43,431 bases of DNA, from NCBI GenBank assembly GCA_031259845.1, contig JAIRKZ010000098.1, positions 1 to 43,431 of the forward strand, read 5' to 3'. The stretch's first letter is position 1, and each line of letters starts with the position of its first letter. The position numbers were made by a program, and so were the translations under genes. Under the pieces are notes generated by a model. The model was not told the DNA's origin, made no database searches, and saw nothing but the letters and a program-made list of their open reading frames with translations. The DNA is from Tannerellaceae bacterium. GTDB taxonomy: Bacteria > Bacteroidota > Bacteroidia > Bacteroidales > Tannerellaceae. Positions 1 to 8,697 of this stretch are shown here, piece by piece.

Positions 1-74
1 GCCTGCAGGCGTATTTTATCCTTTGCCAGCATAGCCGCTTTAATGTCGTTACTTACCTCGTCAAATAAATTCAT
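1..74 (-). CDS. YqeY/GatB-like domain protein, N-terminal fragment
   Basis: A reading frame starts with ATG at 74 and runs off the left edge, giving 24 complete codons. The N-terminus reads MNLFDEVSNDIKAAMLAKDK, which resembles the start of YqeY-type proteins (GatB/YqeY tail domain, linked to tRNA-dependent amidotransferases). It lies 31 bases downstream of the ftsZ stop on the same strand, and a YqeY-like gene after ftsZ is a familiar arrangement in Bacteroidetes. The family call rests on about 20 residues and on position, so it is tentative. Its function in this organism cannot be inferred from the fragment. Confidence 0.6.
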   Translation of the reverse strand, partial: MNLFDEVSNDIKAAMLAKDKIRLQ

Positions 75-105
75 ATCGTTTGTTTTTTATCTGTATGATT
101 GGTTA

Positions 106-1422
106 TTAAAAATAAATTATATCGCTGCCTGAAGGGGGCTTTGGCGTATTGCCGGATGCGCCCGGATGCTTTTCGTTAAATACCATTTCTCGTACGCGGG
201 AAACGAATTTAGCATCCCGCTTGCAGGTGGGATTTTCCTCCAGCTGGTTAATCAGCACATCATCGTCCATTTCATCCGCAGAGAGGATAACTATCTTATA
301 GCGGAAGGGGTCTTTCTTTGAATTTCTCTCATAATATTGACCCATCAGCTGCGCCTTTTCTTCTTCCGTCATTCCTGGTTCTGCCGGGTCGCCGTCTTCC
401 TCGTCTTCTTCCTCGTCTTCTCCTATATGGAAGATATCCGTATCAATAACGTCGTGCACGCCAAACCCCGTGGCAAGTATCGTCATCTTGACTTTCCTGC
501 CTAATGTGCTGTCTCTCGATGTTCCCCAAATCACGTTTATTTTAGTCGTGTCAAATCTCGACATAAAATTACGTACCTCTTTCATTTCCCCGGTTAGCAG
601 TTTGGCTTCTTCGCTGTAAGAAATATTAAACAGGATGCGTTTTGCCTTAAACACATCGTTGTTATTAAGCAATGGCGAGTTAAGCGCTTCTTCGGCTGCC
701 AGATGGAAACGGCCTTCTCCTTCCCCGTACCCGTTACTGATAAGCGCCACGCCTCCATTCCGCAGGGTTGTCTTCACATCGGCAAAGTCCAGGTTTATCT
801 TTCCCTGAACCGAAATAATTTCGGCAATACTCCTGGCTGCTATCGTAAGCGTATCATCCGCTTTGGCAAAAGCCGTTTCAATATCTACATCGGCCGCAAA
901 AACGTCGAGCAGGCGTTCATTATTGATCACCAGCAAAGCATCTACGTTTTTCCGTATCGCTTCTACGCCGCGCAAGGCCTGGAGTATTTTGGGTTCTCCT
1001 TCAAATTCAAACGGGATGGTGACGATACCCACCGTAAGGATACCCATGTCGCGGGCATACTGGGCGATAAGGGGCGCTGCGCCCGTGCCGGTTCCCCCGC
1101 CCATCCCTGCGGTGATAAATACCATTTCCGTACCGTCGCTTAGTTTTTTCCTGATAGCCTCTTCGCTTTCCCGTGCTGCTTTTTTTGCCCTTTTAGGGAT
1201 GTTTCCAGACCCCATACCGTCTCCCAGCACTAACTTATCAGGCACATCCGAGGCGTCTAACGCCTGCTGATCTGTATTACAAAGCAAAAACGACACATCC
1301 TGTATCCCTTCGTGATACATGTGCGTAACGGCGTTTCCGCCGCCGCCGCCTACCCCGATTACTTTAATAATCTTCAACCGGTCGCGGGGTAAATCAAAAT
1401 CTAATAGTGAATTATCCATCAT
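106..1422 (-). CDS. ftsZ: Cell division protein FtsZ
   Basis: This is the tubulin-like GTPase that polymerises at midcell and organises the division machinery. The 438-residue product has the N-terminal glycine-rich loop (VIGVGGGGGNAV, about residues 21-32) and the tubulin signature GGGTGTG at residues 108-114, followed by AAPLIA. The globular core ends near residue 320. It is followed by an acidic stretch (DEEEDEEDGD) and a roughly 100-residue tail ending in SDIIYF. The tail has no obvious copy of the common DIPxFLR-type C-terminal peptide that binds FtsA elsewhere. The start is ATG at 1422 and overlaps the ftsA stop by 4 bases (ATGA). A second ATG follows immediately. Confidence 0.98.
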   Translation of the reverse strand: MMDNSLLDFDLPRDRLKIIKVIGVGGGGGNAVTHMYHEGIQDVSFLLCNTDQQALDASDVPDKLVLGDGMGSGNIPKRAKKAARESEEAIRKKLSDGTEMVFITAGMGGGTGTGAAPLIAQYARDMGILTVGIVTIPFEFEGEPKILQALRGVEAIRKNVDALLVINNERLLDVFAADVDIETAFAKADDTLTIAARSIAEIISVQGKINLDFADVKTTLRNGGVALISNGYGEGEGRFHLAAEEALNSPLLNNNDVFKAKRILFNISYSEEAKLLTGEMKEVRNFMSRFDTTKINVIWGTSRDSTLGRKVKMTILATGFGVHDVIDTDIFHIGEDEEEDEEDGDPAEPGMTEEEKAQLMGQYYERNSKKDPFRYKIVILSADEMDDDVLINQLEENPTCKRDAKFVSRVREMVFNEKHPGASGNTPKPPSGSDIIYF

Positions 1423-2849
1423 TCCTGCGGTTTATTTATATTGTTGGTATCCTTTTTTTTCGCTTCATCTTCCGGGGCGTCATCCTCTTCATAATCACTG
1501 TCGTCGAACAGGTTGTTCGCGAAATTTACGAGTCCGGACATAAATTTTTTGCCTTTGCCTTTGCCTCCCTTCGGTCTTCCTGCGGGTTGTTCCGGCGCTT
1601 TCGGCGCTTTCGGCGTTTCTGTTTTCGTTACTTCGTCTTCATCCTTTGGCGTAGCCGGGGGCGCAGGTGCAGGCGTGGGGGCCGGGGGCGCAGGTGCAGG
1701 TGCAGGCTGCAGCGAACAGTTCACCGTTCCTTTGAGTAATAAGCCTGCTACTATTCCATACTCCGGTTCGAGGGCTACGTTTGTTTTTTCAAAAAGCGTT
1801 CTGTTTACTGAGGCATAACGGATGGTCGTCCCGAACCGCTCGCGGACGGCTGCGTCGAAATTCTTTAACGAAGCTCCTCCTCCCGTTATAATTATCCCGG
1901 CGTTCAACTTATCGGCCCCTCCCGCTTCCTTCAAGCGGGCATATACATTCTCTGCTATTTCCTGTAAGCGGGCTTTTAGCACGTCGTTGATTTCCGATGA
2001 TTTAATTAGCCGGGGGGCGGCGCCATTCAGTCCGTTTACCTGTACGGGAGAATCATTTTCCTTGTCGGCCATCGCGTCGCCATACGCTTTCTTCAGGCGT
2101 TCCGCTTCCGTTTCCACCACATTTAATATGGTGAGGTCTTTCGTAATCAGCCGGCTTCCTAACGGAACGGTGCATAAGCTGGCCAATTGCTTATTCCTGA
2201 ATATCGTAAGTGATGCTGTTCCTGCCCCAAAATCAAGCAAAGCGCATCCTAACTCTTTATCAATTCCGCTTAACACAACGTCTGCCAGCGCAAGAGGCGA
2301 AACAAACAGGCCCGCTATCTCTATCCTGGCCCGTTCGGCTACCGTATAAATACGCAGCTTCAAAGAAGGGCGGCACACAATTAGTTTATAATGCGCTTCT
2401 ATACGCGAGCAGGGAATACCTACCGGGTCTATCTCGCGGTTGCCATCCAGGAAAAAAGCGGGAGAAGTAATAGACAATACTTCTAAACCTTCCGGTTTGA
2501 ACGTCCGGCATTCTTCGTAAAGGGCGTCTGTCGTTTCTTTCTTTACTTCGCCGTCGGCGCCCAGCGATTTTGCTACCACATGGTCTATGGCGCGTACCGA
2601 TTGCCCGCCTACGCCTACGTATACTTTTTTTATCTGTATTCCCGGCGCCTTGTTGGCTAATTTGCGGATAAGCATTGTTACCCGTTGCGTTGCATCCGCT
2701 ACATTATATATAACGCCTCTCCGGATGCAGCCGGCGGAACTTTCCGTTTCGCAGGCGATAACCGTAAATGCGCCCGTAAGGCTTCTCGTTCCTATAATGC
2801 CTTTTATACAAGACGTCCCCAAGTCTATCGCCACGATGTAGTTTATCAT
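1419..2849 (-). CDS. ftsA: Cell division protein FtsA
   Basis: FtsA is an actin-like ATPase that tethers FtsZ to the inner membrane. The protein begins MINYIVAIDLGTSCIKG, with the phosphate-1 loop DLGTS, and later shows LLDFGAGTASL and IIITGGGASLKNF, the other actin-fold nucleotide-binding segments. After the core comes a proline/alanine-rich linker (PAPAPPAPTPAPAPP), a lysine/glycine patch and an amphipathic segment KFMSGLVNFANNLFDD that fits a membrane-targeting helix. An acidic tail follows. The ATG at 2849 is preferred over an upstream in-frame TTG at 2873 because it gives a 4-base ATGA overlap with the ftsQ stop and places the actin fold at the N-terminus. The linker is encoded by a 20-base direct duplication. 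Confidence 0.97.
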   Translation of the reverse strand: MINYIVAIDLGTSCIKGIIGTRSLTGAFTVIACETESSAGCIRRGVIYNVADATQRVTMLIRKLANKAPGIQIKKVYVGVGGQSVRAIDHVVAKSLGADGEVKKETTDALYEECRTFKPEGLEVLSITSPAFFLDGNREIDPVGIPCSRIEAHYKLIVCRPSLKLRIYTVAERARIEIAGLFVSPLALADVVLSGIDKELGCALLDFGAGTASLTIFRNKQLASLCTVPLGSRLITKDLTILNVVETEAERLKKAYGDAMADKENDSPVQVNGLNGAAPRLIKSSEINDVLKARLQEIAENVYARLKEAGGADKLNAGIIITGGGASLKNFDAAVRERFGTTIRYASVNRTLFEKTNVALEPEYGIVAGLLLKGTVNCSLQPAPAPAPPAPTPAPAPPATPKDEDEVTKTETPKAPKAPEQPAGRPKGGKGKGKKFMSGLVNFANNLFDDSDYEEDDAPEDEAKKKDTNNINKPQE

Positions 2850-3589
2850 ATCTGTTTCGTTTTTTTTGTGCAAACAATCTGGTCTTTAAACTTCAAATTA
2901 ATGATGCTGTATTTCTCCCAACCCATTTTAGGGATGGCCTGTTCATAAAAAAGCTGCAAATTAGTTAATTTTTCCCGGAAATCATCCAATCTGCCTAATA
3001 AGATACGATGATTTCCTACGCGGGGAATCAATACCACTTCCTTGTTCTGGTAAACGTATATTTGCTCTATCTGGCTATTCCAGAACTCATTCTTATGCAA
3101 AAATAGTGCAAAATCATATAACTCGGTCGTTGCAAGTTCTTTTTCAACATATCCGCTTGCCACAGGGACGTAAGCCACGTATCGCCGGCTGACCGGCATT
3201 GTGCTTCCCTTGCTGTCTACATAAAAATTCCCCCTGGCGCCAATCACGCGTAAAACAGGCATTTTTTGCTTTACTTCCAGCTTAATTGTGCCCGAAGGCG
3301 TTTTATACGCTTCCACGCCGGCTATCATTTCGTTTTTCAGCAATTCGGTTTCTATCTTATGCGTATTAATAGCCTTCATCGGTTGCCCTATCGGATTCAG
3401 TTTGGCTTGTTTTAATAAGGATATCAAATCGCCGGTGGTAACGAAATGTTCCTCTAAGCTATCTTTCACCATTACCACTAAATCATGGCAGGCGACGTTT
3501 TGCCTGGCGTCTTTGAAAAAGATAAAAGCAAACAACACATAGCCGGAAAGCAGGAATGCTGCAATAATTGAAATTATTCGGAGCCCCAT
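2846..3589 (-). CDS. ftsQ: Cell division protein FtsQ-like
   Basis: This is a bitopic inner-membrane protein of the divisome; FtsQ links early and late division proteins in the periplasm. The 247-residue product has one N-terminal membrane segment (about residues 4-25, rich in I, L, F and V) followed by a periplasmic region. A POTRA-like part precedes VEAYKTPSGTIKLEVKQKMPVLRV, which matches the beta-rich region typical of FtsQ/DivIB. A later motif, VVLIPRVGNHRILLG, is also typical. Identity is supported by its place between murC and ftsA. It overlaps the murC 3' end by 16 bases and the ftsA start by 4. Confidence 0.92.
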   Translation of the reverse strand: MGLRIISIIAAFLLSGYVLFAFIFFKDARQNVACHDLVVMVKDSLEEHFVTTGDLISLLKQAKLNPIGQPMKAINTHKIETELLKNEMIAGVEAYKTPSGTIKLEVKQKMPVLRVIGARGNFYVDSKGSTMPVSRRYVAYVPVASGYVEKELATTELYDFALFLHKNEFWNSQIEQIYVYQNKEVVLIPRVGNHRILLGRLDDFREKLTNLQLFYEQAIPKMGWEKYSIINLKFKDQIVCTKKTKQI

Positions 3590-4959
3590 GTCTCTAAAAT
3601 TTGTTTTACGGGTTCAACTAACCGGTCTATATCGCCGGCTCCAAGCATTAATACTACTTCGTATTTCCCACGAGCCATTACCTCCGGTAATTCGTCTTTA
3701 CTACACAGCCTTTTATCCGCAACGGTAGCCTTGTTGAGGATGCTTCGGGAACTGATTCCCGGAATCGGTTCCTCGCGGGCAGGATAAATATCCAGCAGTA
3801 TCAATTGGTCTAACAGCGAAAGGCTTGATGCAAATTCATCCGCAAAGTCTCGTGTGCGGGAATATAAGTGAGGCTGGAAAACGCCCGTCAGTTTCTTATC
3901 CGGATACAATGCCTTCACGGATAAAATACTTTCTTTTAACTCTTCCGGATGATGGGCATAATCATCAATCAAGACGATATGGCTATTCTTCAGCCGGAAA
4001 TCAAAACGCCGTTCGGGGCCTTGAAAAGAAGCCATGCCTCTTTTTATCTCTTCTTCCCTTACGCCATTAAGCCAGGCTATAGCCATAGCGGCCACGCCGT
4101 TCTCTATATTCACTTTCACCGGTACTCCCAGCCGGACGTCAGCCATACGGAAACCGGGGCCGGCAAAATCAAAATAAATCTCCCCGTTTCCGATACGGAT
4201 ACGATCCGCATAAAAGTCGGCTTCGCCCGTACCGGAATAGGTATACAGCGTAGCTCCGGATACCAGCCGGGGCGTTAAGGCGATACCTTTTTTCATCACT
4301 AAGCATCCGTCCGGGCGTATCAGAGAGGTAAAATGCTCAAAACTTTCCCGATAGGCTTCCGGCGTTCCATAAATATCTAAATGATCCGGATCGGCGGAGG
4401 TAATTACGGCCATATAGGGATGCAGCCAATGAAAAGAACGGTCGAACTCATCCGCTTCGATAACGGTAAGGGCGCTGGCCTCCGAAAGCATTAAGTTGCT
4501 ATTGTAATTCTTCAGTATCCCTCCCAGGAAAGCGTTGCAGTCTACATGCGATTGTTTCAGCAAGTGGGCAATCATTGATGAAGTAGTCGTTTTCCCATGC
4601 GTCCCGGCAATACATAACCCTTCGGACGACCGGGTAATCTCTCCGAGAACCTGCGCCCGCTTCATTACTTCGAAGCCATTGTTACGAAACCAGGAAAGCT
4701 CCCGGTGAGACGCCGGTACGGCAGGCGTATAAACTACCAATGTGCGGCCGGGCGAACGGAAATCTTCCGGTATCAACCGCACGTCGTCTTCAAAATGGAT
4801 AGCCGCTCCTTCCCGGTTCAATGCCTCGGTTAAGCCGGACGAAACCCGGTCATAGCCGGCAACCTGTTTCCCTTTCGCAAGGAAGTAACGAATCAGGGCG
4901 CTCATGCCAATCCCGCCTGCGCCCACAAAATAGACAAATGATATATTTCTTAGCTTCAT
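3574..4959 (-). CDS. murC: UDP-N-acetylmuramate--L-alanine ligase
   Basis: MurC adds L-alanine to UDP-MurNAc in the cytoplasm, using ATP, as the first step of the peptide stem. The 461-residue protein has the N-terminal Rossmann-type loop FVGAGGIGMSAL, the Mur ligase P-loop GTHGKTTTSS, and the VIEADEFDRSF and VIDDYAHHPEE-type motifs of MurC (seen here as LIDDYAHHPEE). Length is normal for the family. The ATG at 4959 overlaps the murG stop by 4 bases, and the end overlaps ftsQ by 16 bases, suggesting translational coupling in the cluster. Confidence 0.98.
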   Translation of the reverse strand: MKLRNISFVYFVGAGGIGMSALIRYFLAKGKQVAGYDRVSSGLTEALNREGAAIHFEDDVRLIPEDFRSPGRTLVVYTPAVPASHRELSWFRNNGFEVMKRAQVLGEITRSSEGLCIAGTHGKTTTSSMIAHLLKQSHVDCNAFLGGILKNYNSNLMLSEASALTVIEADEFDRSFHWLHPYMAVITSADPDHLDIYGTPEAYRESFEHFTSLIRPDGCLVMKKGIALTPRLVSGATLYTYSGTGEADFYADRIRIGNGEIYFDFAGPGFRMADVRLGVPVKVNIENGVAAMAIAWLNGVREEEIKRGMASFQGPERRFDFRLKNSHIVLIDDYAHHPEELKESILSVKALYPDKKLTGVFQPHLYSRTRDFADEFASSLSLLDQLILLDIYPAREEPIPGISSRSILNKATVADKRLCSKDELPEVMARGKYEVVLMLGAGDIDRLVEPVKQILETWGSE

Positions 4960-6089
4960 ACGCCTTTCTCTATTATTTTTACAATTTCATCCACAATCCG
5001 TTCGGCGCTATCGGGTAGGGCCAACGCCTTGATCTGTTCGCTCAAACGTGAAAGAAGCGCTTCGTCCTTTACCATTGTAAAAGCCAGCGGTATCAATTCC
5101 TGTTCGGCGTCTTTGTCGGCCACCCGGACAGCCGCTTCCTTGCGTACTAAAGCGAGGGCGTTTTTCGTTTGATGGTCTTCCGCCACATTGGGAGAAGGAA
5201 CCAGGATTGCCGGTTTTCCCAGCAGGCAAAGCTCCGATATCGTTCCGGCTCCCGCGCGCGAAATCACCAGGTCGGCGGCGGCATAAGCATGATCCATCCG
5301 TGTAATAAAGTCGAAACAACGGATAGGAGCGTCCTTGTATTCCTCTAAACCGGCTCTTGCTTCGCTATAATAATACCGCCCTGTCTGCCAGATAAGTTGC
5401 ACCCCCTCCGCCGCTATTTTATCCAAGCAATGCTGTACGCTCCGGTTTATCGTCCGTGCGCCTAAGCTCCCTCCTACAACGAGGATGGTTTTCTTTCCGG
5501 GCGAAAGCGAGAAAAAATGGCAGGCTTCCGCTCTTTTCCCCGTCAGGGACGATACGTCGGCGGCTGTGTCTGATAGCAAGTTCTTCCGCACCGGATTCCC
5601 TGTCAGCCGTATTTTATCCGGAGGGAAAAACTTCTCCATACCCTCATAAGCCACACAAATAGCCTGCGCCTTCTTAGCCAGTAATTTATTGGTGACGCCT
5701 GCGTATGAGTTCTGTTCCTGTATCAGCGTAGGGACGCCCATAGAAGCGGCAACCCATAATACCGGCCCGCTGGCATATCCGCCTACGCCTATGGCTATAT
5801 CCGGTTTAAATTCGCGTATTATTTTCTTTGCCAGGCGAAGGCTTTTCAGCAGGCGGGTTAACACCTGTATATTCTTAAAGGGTTTCGAACGGTCGAATCC
5901 GCTGACGGGAAGTCCGGCAATTGTATAACCGGCTGCCGGGACGCGCTCCATTTCCATCCTGCCTTCCGCTCCTGCGAAAAGGATTTCTGCATCCGGGAAA
6001 CGTTCCCTGACAGCATTTGCTATGGATATTGCCGGGAAAATATGCCCGCCGGTTCCACCTCCGCTTATTATAATCCGATAAGGTTTCAT
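4956..6089 (-). CDS. murG: UDP-GlcNAc--lipid I GlcNAc transferase
   Basis: MurG is a peripheral GT28 glycosyltransferase. It moves GlcNAc onto lipid I to form lipid II at the cytoplasmic face of the inner membrane. The N-terminus MKPYRIIISGGGTGGHIFPA carries the GGGTGGH donor/lipid-binding loop, and the C-terminal half has VVGGSLGARTIN and LVISRAGAGTISEL, both typical. I chose the ATG at 6089 over the upstream in-frame TTG at 6116. The ATG gives a 377-residue protein that begins right at the first strand of the fold and lies 1 base after the ftsW stop. Confidence 0.98.
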   Translation of the reverse strand: MKPYRIIISGGGTGGHIFPAISIANAVRERFPDAEILFAGAEGRMEMERVPAAGYTIAGLPVSGFDRSKPFKNIQVLTRLLKSLRLAKKIIREFKPDIAIGVGGYASGPVLWVAASMGVPTLIQEQNSYAGVTNKLLAKKAQAICVAYEGMEKFFPPDKIRLTGNPVRKNLLSDTAADVSSLTGKRAEACHFFSLSPGKKTILVVGGSLGARTINRSVQHCLDKIAAEGVQLIWQTGRYYYSEARAGLEEYKDAPIRCFDFITRMDHAYAAADLVISRAGAGTISELCLLGKPAILVPSPNVAEDHQTKNALALVRKEAAVRVADKDAEQELIPLAFTMVKDEALLSRLSEQIKALALPDSAERIVDEIVKIIEKGV

Positions 6090-6090
6090 T

Positions 6091-7356
6091 TTATTTTTTT
6101 TCTGTAAGCGCTTCAATAGCGGTTAATGACGAATCGTCTGCTATATCTGTTTCTATCTCCATAAATTCAGGCTGTAAATCAGTTGTTTCTTCTTCCTCTT
6201 CATTGCCCATACCTGCGCCGAAACGGCTCACGCTTAAAATAATCCCGATGTAAATACACGTAATTACCGTAGAAGTCCCCCCCCTGCTGACTAAAGGCAA
6301 CGGTTGCCCCGTAACCGGGAGAAGCCCCACCGCTACAGACATATTGGCAAAAGCCTGGACAACAACCATCAATCCGCATCCTATCACTAAATATTTAGGG
6401 AATAGCCTGTCGCATTTACGGGCAATCAACCCGACTCGTATCATCAACATAACATAAAGGAACAGGACGAAAAATCCCCCTACAATTCCCAGTTCTTCAA
6501 TAATAATCGCATAGATAAAGTCTGAAAACGCCTGCGGCAGAAAATCACGTTGCTGTCCGTGTCCGGGCATCTTGCCGAAAATGCCGCCATAGGCAATGGC
6601 TATCCGGGCATGCGATGTCTGGTAATTGTCGTTCGTTATCTTATACGTGGCGGCGTCTAATGCCGGTTTCTCTACAAAAAAGTCCGTGATACGCCCCTTT
6701 GCCGTTGTTAAACGGCCCCCTGTTTTTTCAAGCGTCTTATCAGGAAGAGCGAACAATATCGCTACAAAAAGAGCGGCAAGCAATAGCAGGGCGATCGTAA
6801 GTAAAGCCATTTTCTTAAAAGGGATTTGCCCGATGAACATCATCAGGTAGCAAATAACAAATAAGATAACGCTTGTGGAGATATTGTCTAAAAAGATGAG
6901 CGCACAGACAACGCCTACTCCAATCATTATATAATTAAACACTTTGTTAATTCCCAATTTCCCCTGCTTGCTTAAAAGGAATGCAATAAACGCCACGCTG
7001 GCTAATTTGGCAATCTCGGAAGGTTGGAAGCTTATGCCAAACAGGTTCAGGAAGCGGTGCGCCTCATTGGTTTCTTTTCCGAATACGGGGGTTACAGCCA
7101 GCAACACAGCCGAAACGGGCAACAAAATAATCAAAGCGGAAAAGAAGCGGGAAGGAACATTGTGTAAAAGCAGGATAAGTACGGACCCTGCCGACAGGAA
7201 AGAAGCATGGCGTACCACCGGCGCCCAGTAATCCGAATTTTTATAGGTAAGCGTACTTGTAGCGCTGAATACCTCAATCAGTGAAATCAGACAAAGAAAC
7301 ATGAATATAATCCATATCACCCTGTCTCCCTTAAATAATTTATTTGCCAACTCCAT
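6091..7356 (-). CDS. ftsW: SEDS family protein FtsW, lipid II polymerase
   Basis: FtsW is a multi-pass SEDS glycosyltransferase that polymerises septal peptidoglycan together with FtsI. The 421-residue protein is mostly hydrophobic segments. It carries HRFLNLFGISFQPSEIAKLA, the conserved FQPSE region, plus ALPDKTLEK in the large extracytoplasmic loop and GLLPVTGQPLPLVSRGGTS near the end, which is diagnostic for SEDS proteins. The C-terminal tail after about residue 385 is acidic (EEEEETTD). It lies 3 bases after the murD stop and directly before murG, as in most dcw clusters. Confidence 0.97.
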   Translation of the reverse strand: MELANKLFKGDRVIWIIFMFLCLISLIEVFSATSTLTYKNSDYWAPVVRHASFLSAGSVLILLLHNVPSRFFSALIILLPVSAVLLAVTPVFGKETNEAHRFLNLFGISFQPSEIAKLASVAFIAFLLSKQGKLGINKVFNYIMIGVGVVCALIFLDNISTSVILFVICYLMMFIGQIPFKKMALLTIALLLLAALFVAILFALPDKTLEKTGGRLTTAKGRITDFFVEKPALDAATYKITNDNYQTSHARIAIAYGGIFGKMPGHGQQRDFLPQAFSDFIYAIIIEELGIVGGFFVLFLYVMLMIRVGLIARKCDRLFPKYLVIGCGLMVVVQAFANMSVAVGLLPVTGQPLPLVSRGGTSTVITCIYIGIILSVSRFGAGMGNEEEEETTDLQPEFMEIETDIADDSSLTAIEALTEKK

Positions 7357-7359
7357 GCT

Positions 7360-8697
7360 TTACAAATTAAGTACACAATTCTTAAACTGCTTCCCCCGGT
7401 CTTCATAGCTGGTGAAAAGGTCGAAACTGGCGCAGCAGGGAGACAATAAAACAGTATCCCCTTTCTGTGCCAATCGATAGGCCTTGTCTACAGCCTCCTG
7501 TATGGAACGGGCGTCTTCTGTTTTCACCCCTTTTCCGTCAAAGAAGGCATGTAGTTTGGTATTATCGACGCCTAAGAAAATCAAGGCGTTCACCTTCTCT
7601 TTCACCAATTCTTCTATTTCCGAATAATCATTTCCCTTATCTATGCCTCCCAGTATCAGAACTACTTTAGTTGTCATACTTTGCAAAGCATACCAACAAG
7701 AGTTAACGTTGGTAGCTTTCGAATCGTTCACATAATCTACGCCTCTTACTCTGGCTACTTTTTCCAGCCGGTGTTCAACTCCTGCAAAGTCGCTCAGCGA
7801 TGCGCGGATATTTTCATCATGAATATCCATCAGCTTAGCCGTAATGCCTGAGGCCAACGAATTATACAAGTTGTGCGTGCCCGTCAGGGCTAATAAATCT
7901 TGTTCCATAATAAATAAATCCTTGTTTGTGTCAATAATCAATTGTTCTTTTTCTACATATCCTTTAACGCCTTCCTGAGGTTTCAGGGCAAAAGGATAAA
8001 GAGCCGCTATGGGCTTTCTTTTAGCAACTTCCCTGATAATTACGGGGTCGTCATTCCAAAAAATAAAGGCATCCTTTTCCGTTTGATTTTGTATGATACG
8101 GAATTTCGAGTCGATATACTTTTGCATGCTGTAATCATAACGGTCCAAATGATCGGGCGTTATATTCAATAATACGGCGATGTCAGCCTTAAAACGATAC
8201 ATATTATCCAACTGAAAACTGCTCAGCTCTACCACGTAGCAGGCATGAGGGCTTTCCGCTACCTGCAAAGCCAGGCTGTTTCCCACATTCCCGGCCAGGC
8301 CAACGTCAAGGCCTGCTTCTTTAAGGATGTGATACGTCAGCATCGTTGTAGTGGTCTTCCCGTTACTGCCGGTAATGCAAATCATGGTAGCATCCGAATA
8401 CCGCCCGGCAAATTCTATTTCGGAAATAACAGGTATATCCCTTTTTACCAGTTCTTCTATTACGGGCGCTTTGCCGGATATGCCGGGGCTTTTGATTACT
8501 TCCCCGGCAGAAAACAGTTCGCTTTCCGTATGGCGTCCTTCCTCCCAGCGGATACCTCTGCTGTCTAACATCTCTTTGTATTCCGGTTTGATGGCAGACG
8601 AATCGGAAACAAACACGTCAAACCCTTTCGCTTTCGCCAGGATAGCGGCTCCTGTTCCACTCTCCCCGGCTCCTAATATTACAATCCGCTCTTTCAT
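7360..8697 (-). CDS. murD: UDP-N-acetylmuramoyl-L-alanine--D-glutamate ligase
   Basis: MurD adds D-glutamate to UDP-MurNAc-L-Ala in the cytoplasm. The 445-residue protein opens with ERIVILGAGESGTGAAIL (Rossmann-type UDP-binding loop) and has the Mur ligase P-loop ITGSNGKTTTTML. VNDSKATNVNS, the MurD-type substrate motif, comes later, and LLSPCCASFDLF near the end is characteristic of MurD. The ATG at 8697 shares one base with the mraY stop (TAATG arrangement), which fits re-initiation of translation. Confidence 0.98.
   Translation of the reverse strand: MKERIVILGAGESGTGAAILAKAKGFDVFVSDSSAIKPEYKEMLDSRGIRWEEGRHTESELFSAGEVIKSPGISGKAPVIEELVKRDIPVISEIEFAGRYSDATMICITGSNGKTTTTMLTYHILKEAGLDVGLAGNVGNSLALQVAESPHACYVVELSSFQLDNMYRFKADIAVLLNITPDHLDRYDYSMQKYIDSKFRIIQNQTEKDAFIFWNDDPVIIREVAKRKPIAALYPFALKPQEGVKGYVEKEQLIIDTNKDLFIMEQDLLALTGTHNLYNSLASGITAKLMDIHDENIRASLSDFAGVEHRLEKVARVRGVDYVNDSKATNVNSCWYALQSMTTKVVLILGGIDKGNDYSEIEELVKEKVNALIFLGVDNTKLHAFFDGKGVKTEDARSIQEAVDKAYRLAQKGDTVLLSPCCASFDLFTSYEDRGKQFKNCVLNL

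Noticed and set aside
2850-2873. Upstream TTG start for ftsA (and likewise TTG at 6116 for murG)
   Set aside because: Downstream ATG codons place the protein fold at the N-terminus and give the tight junctions seen elsewhere in the cluster.
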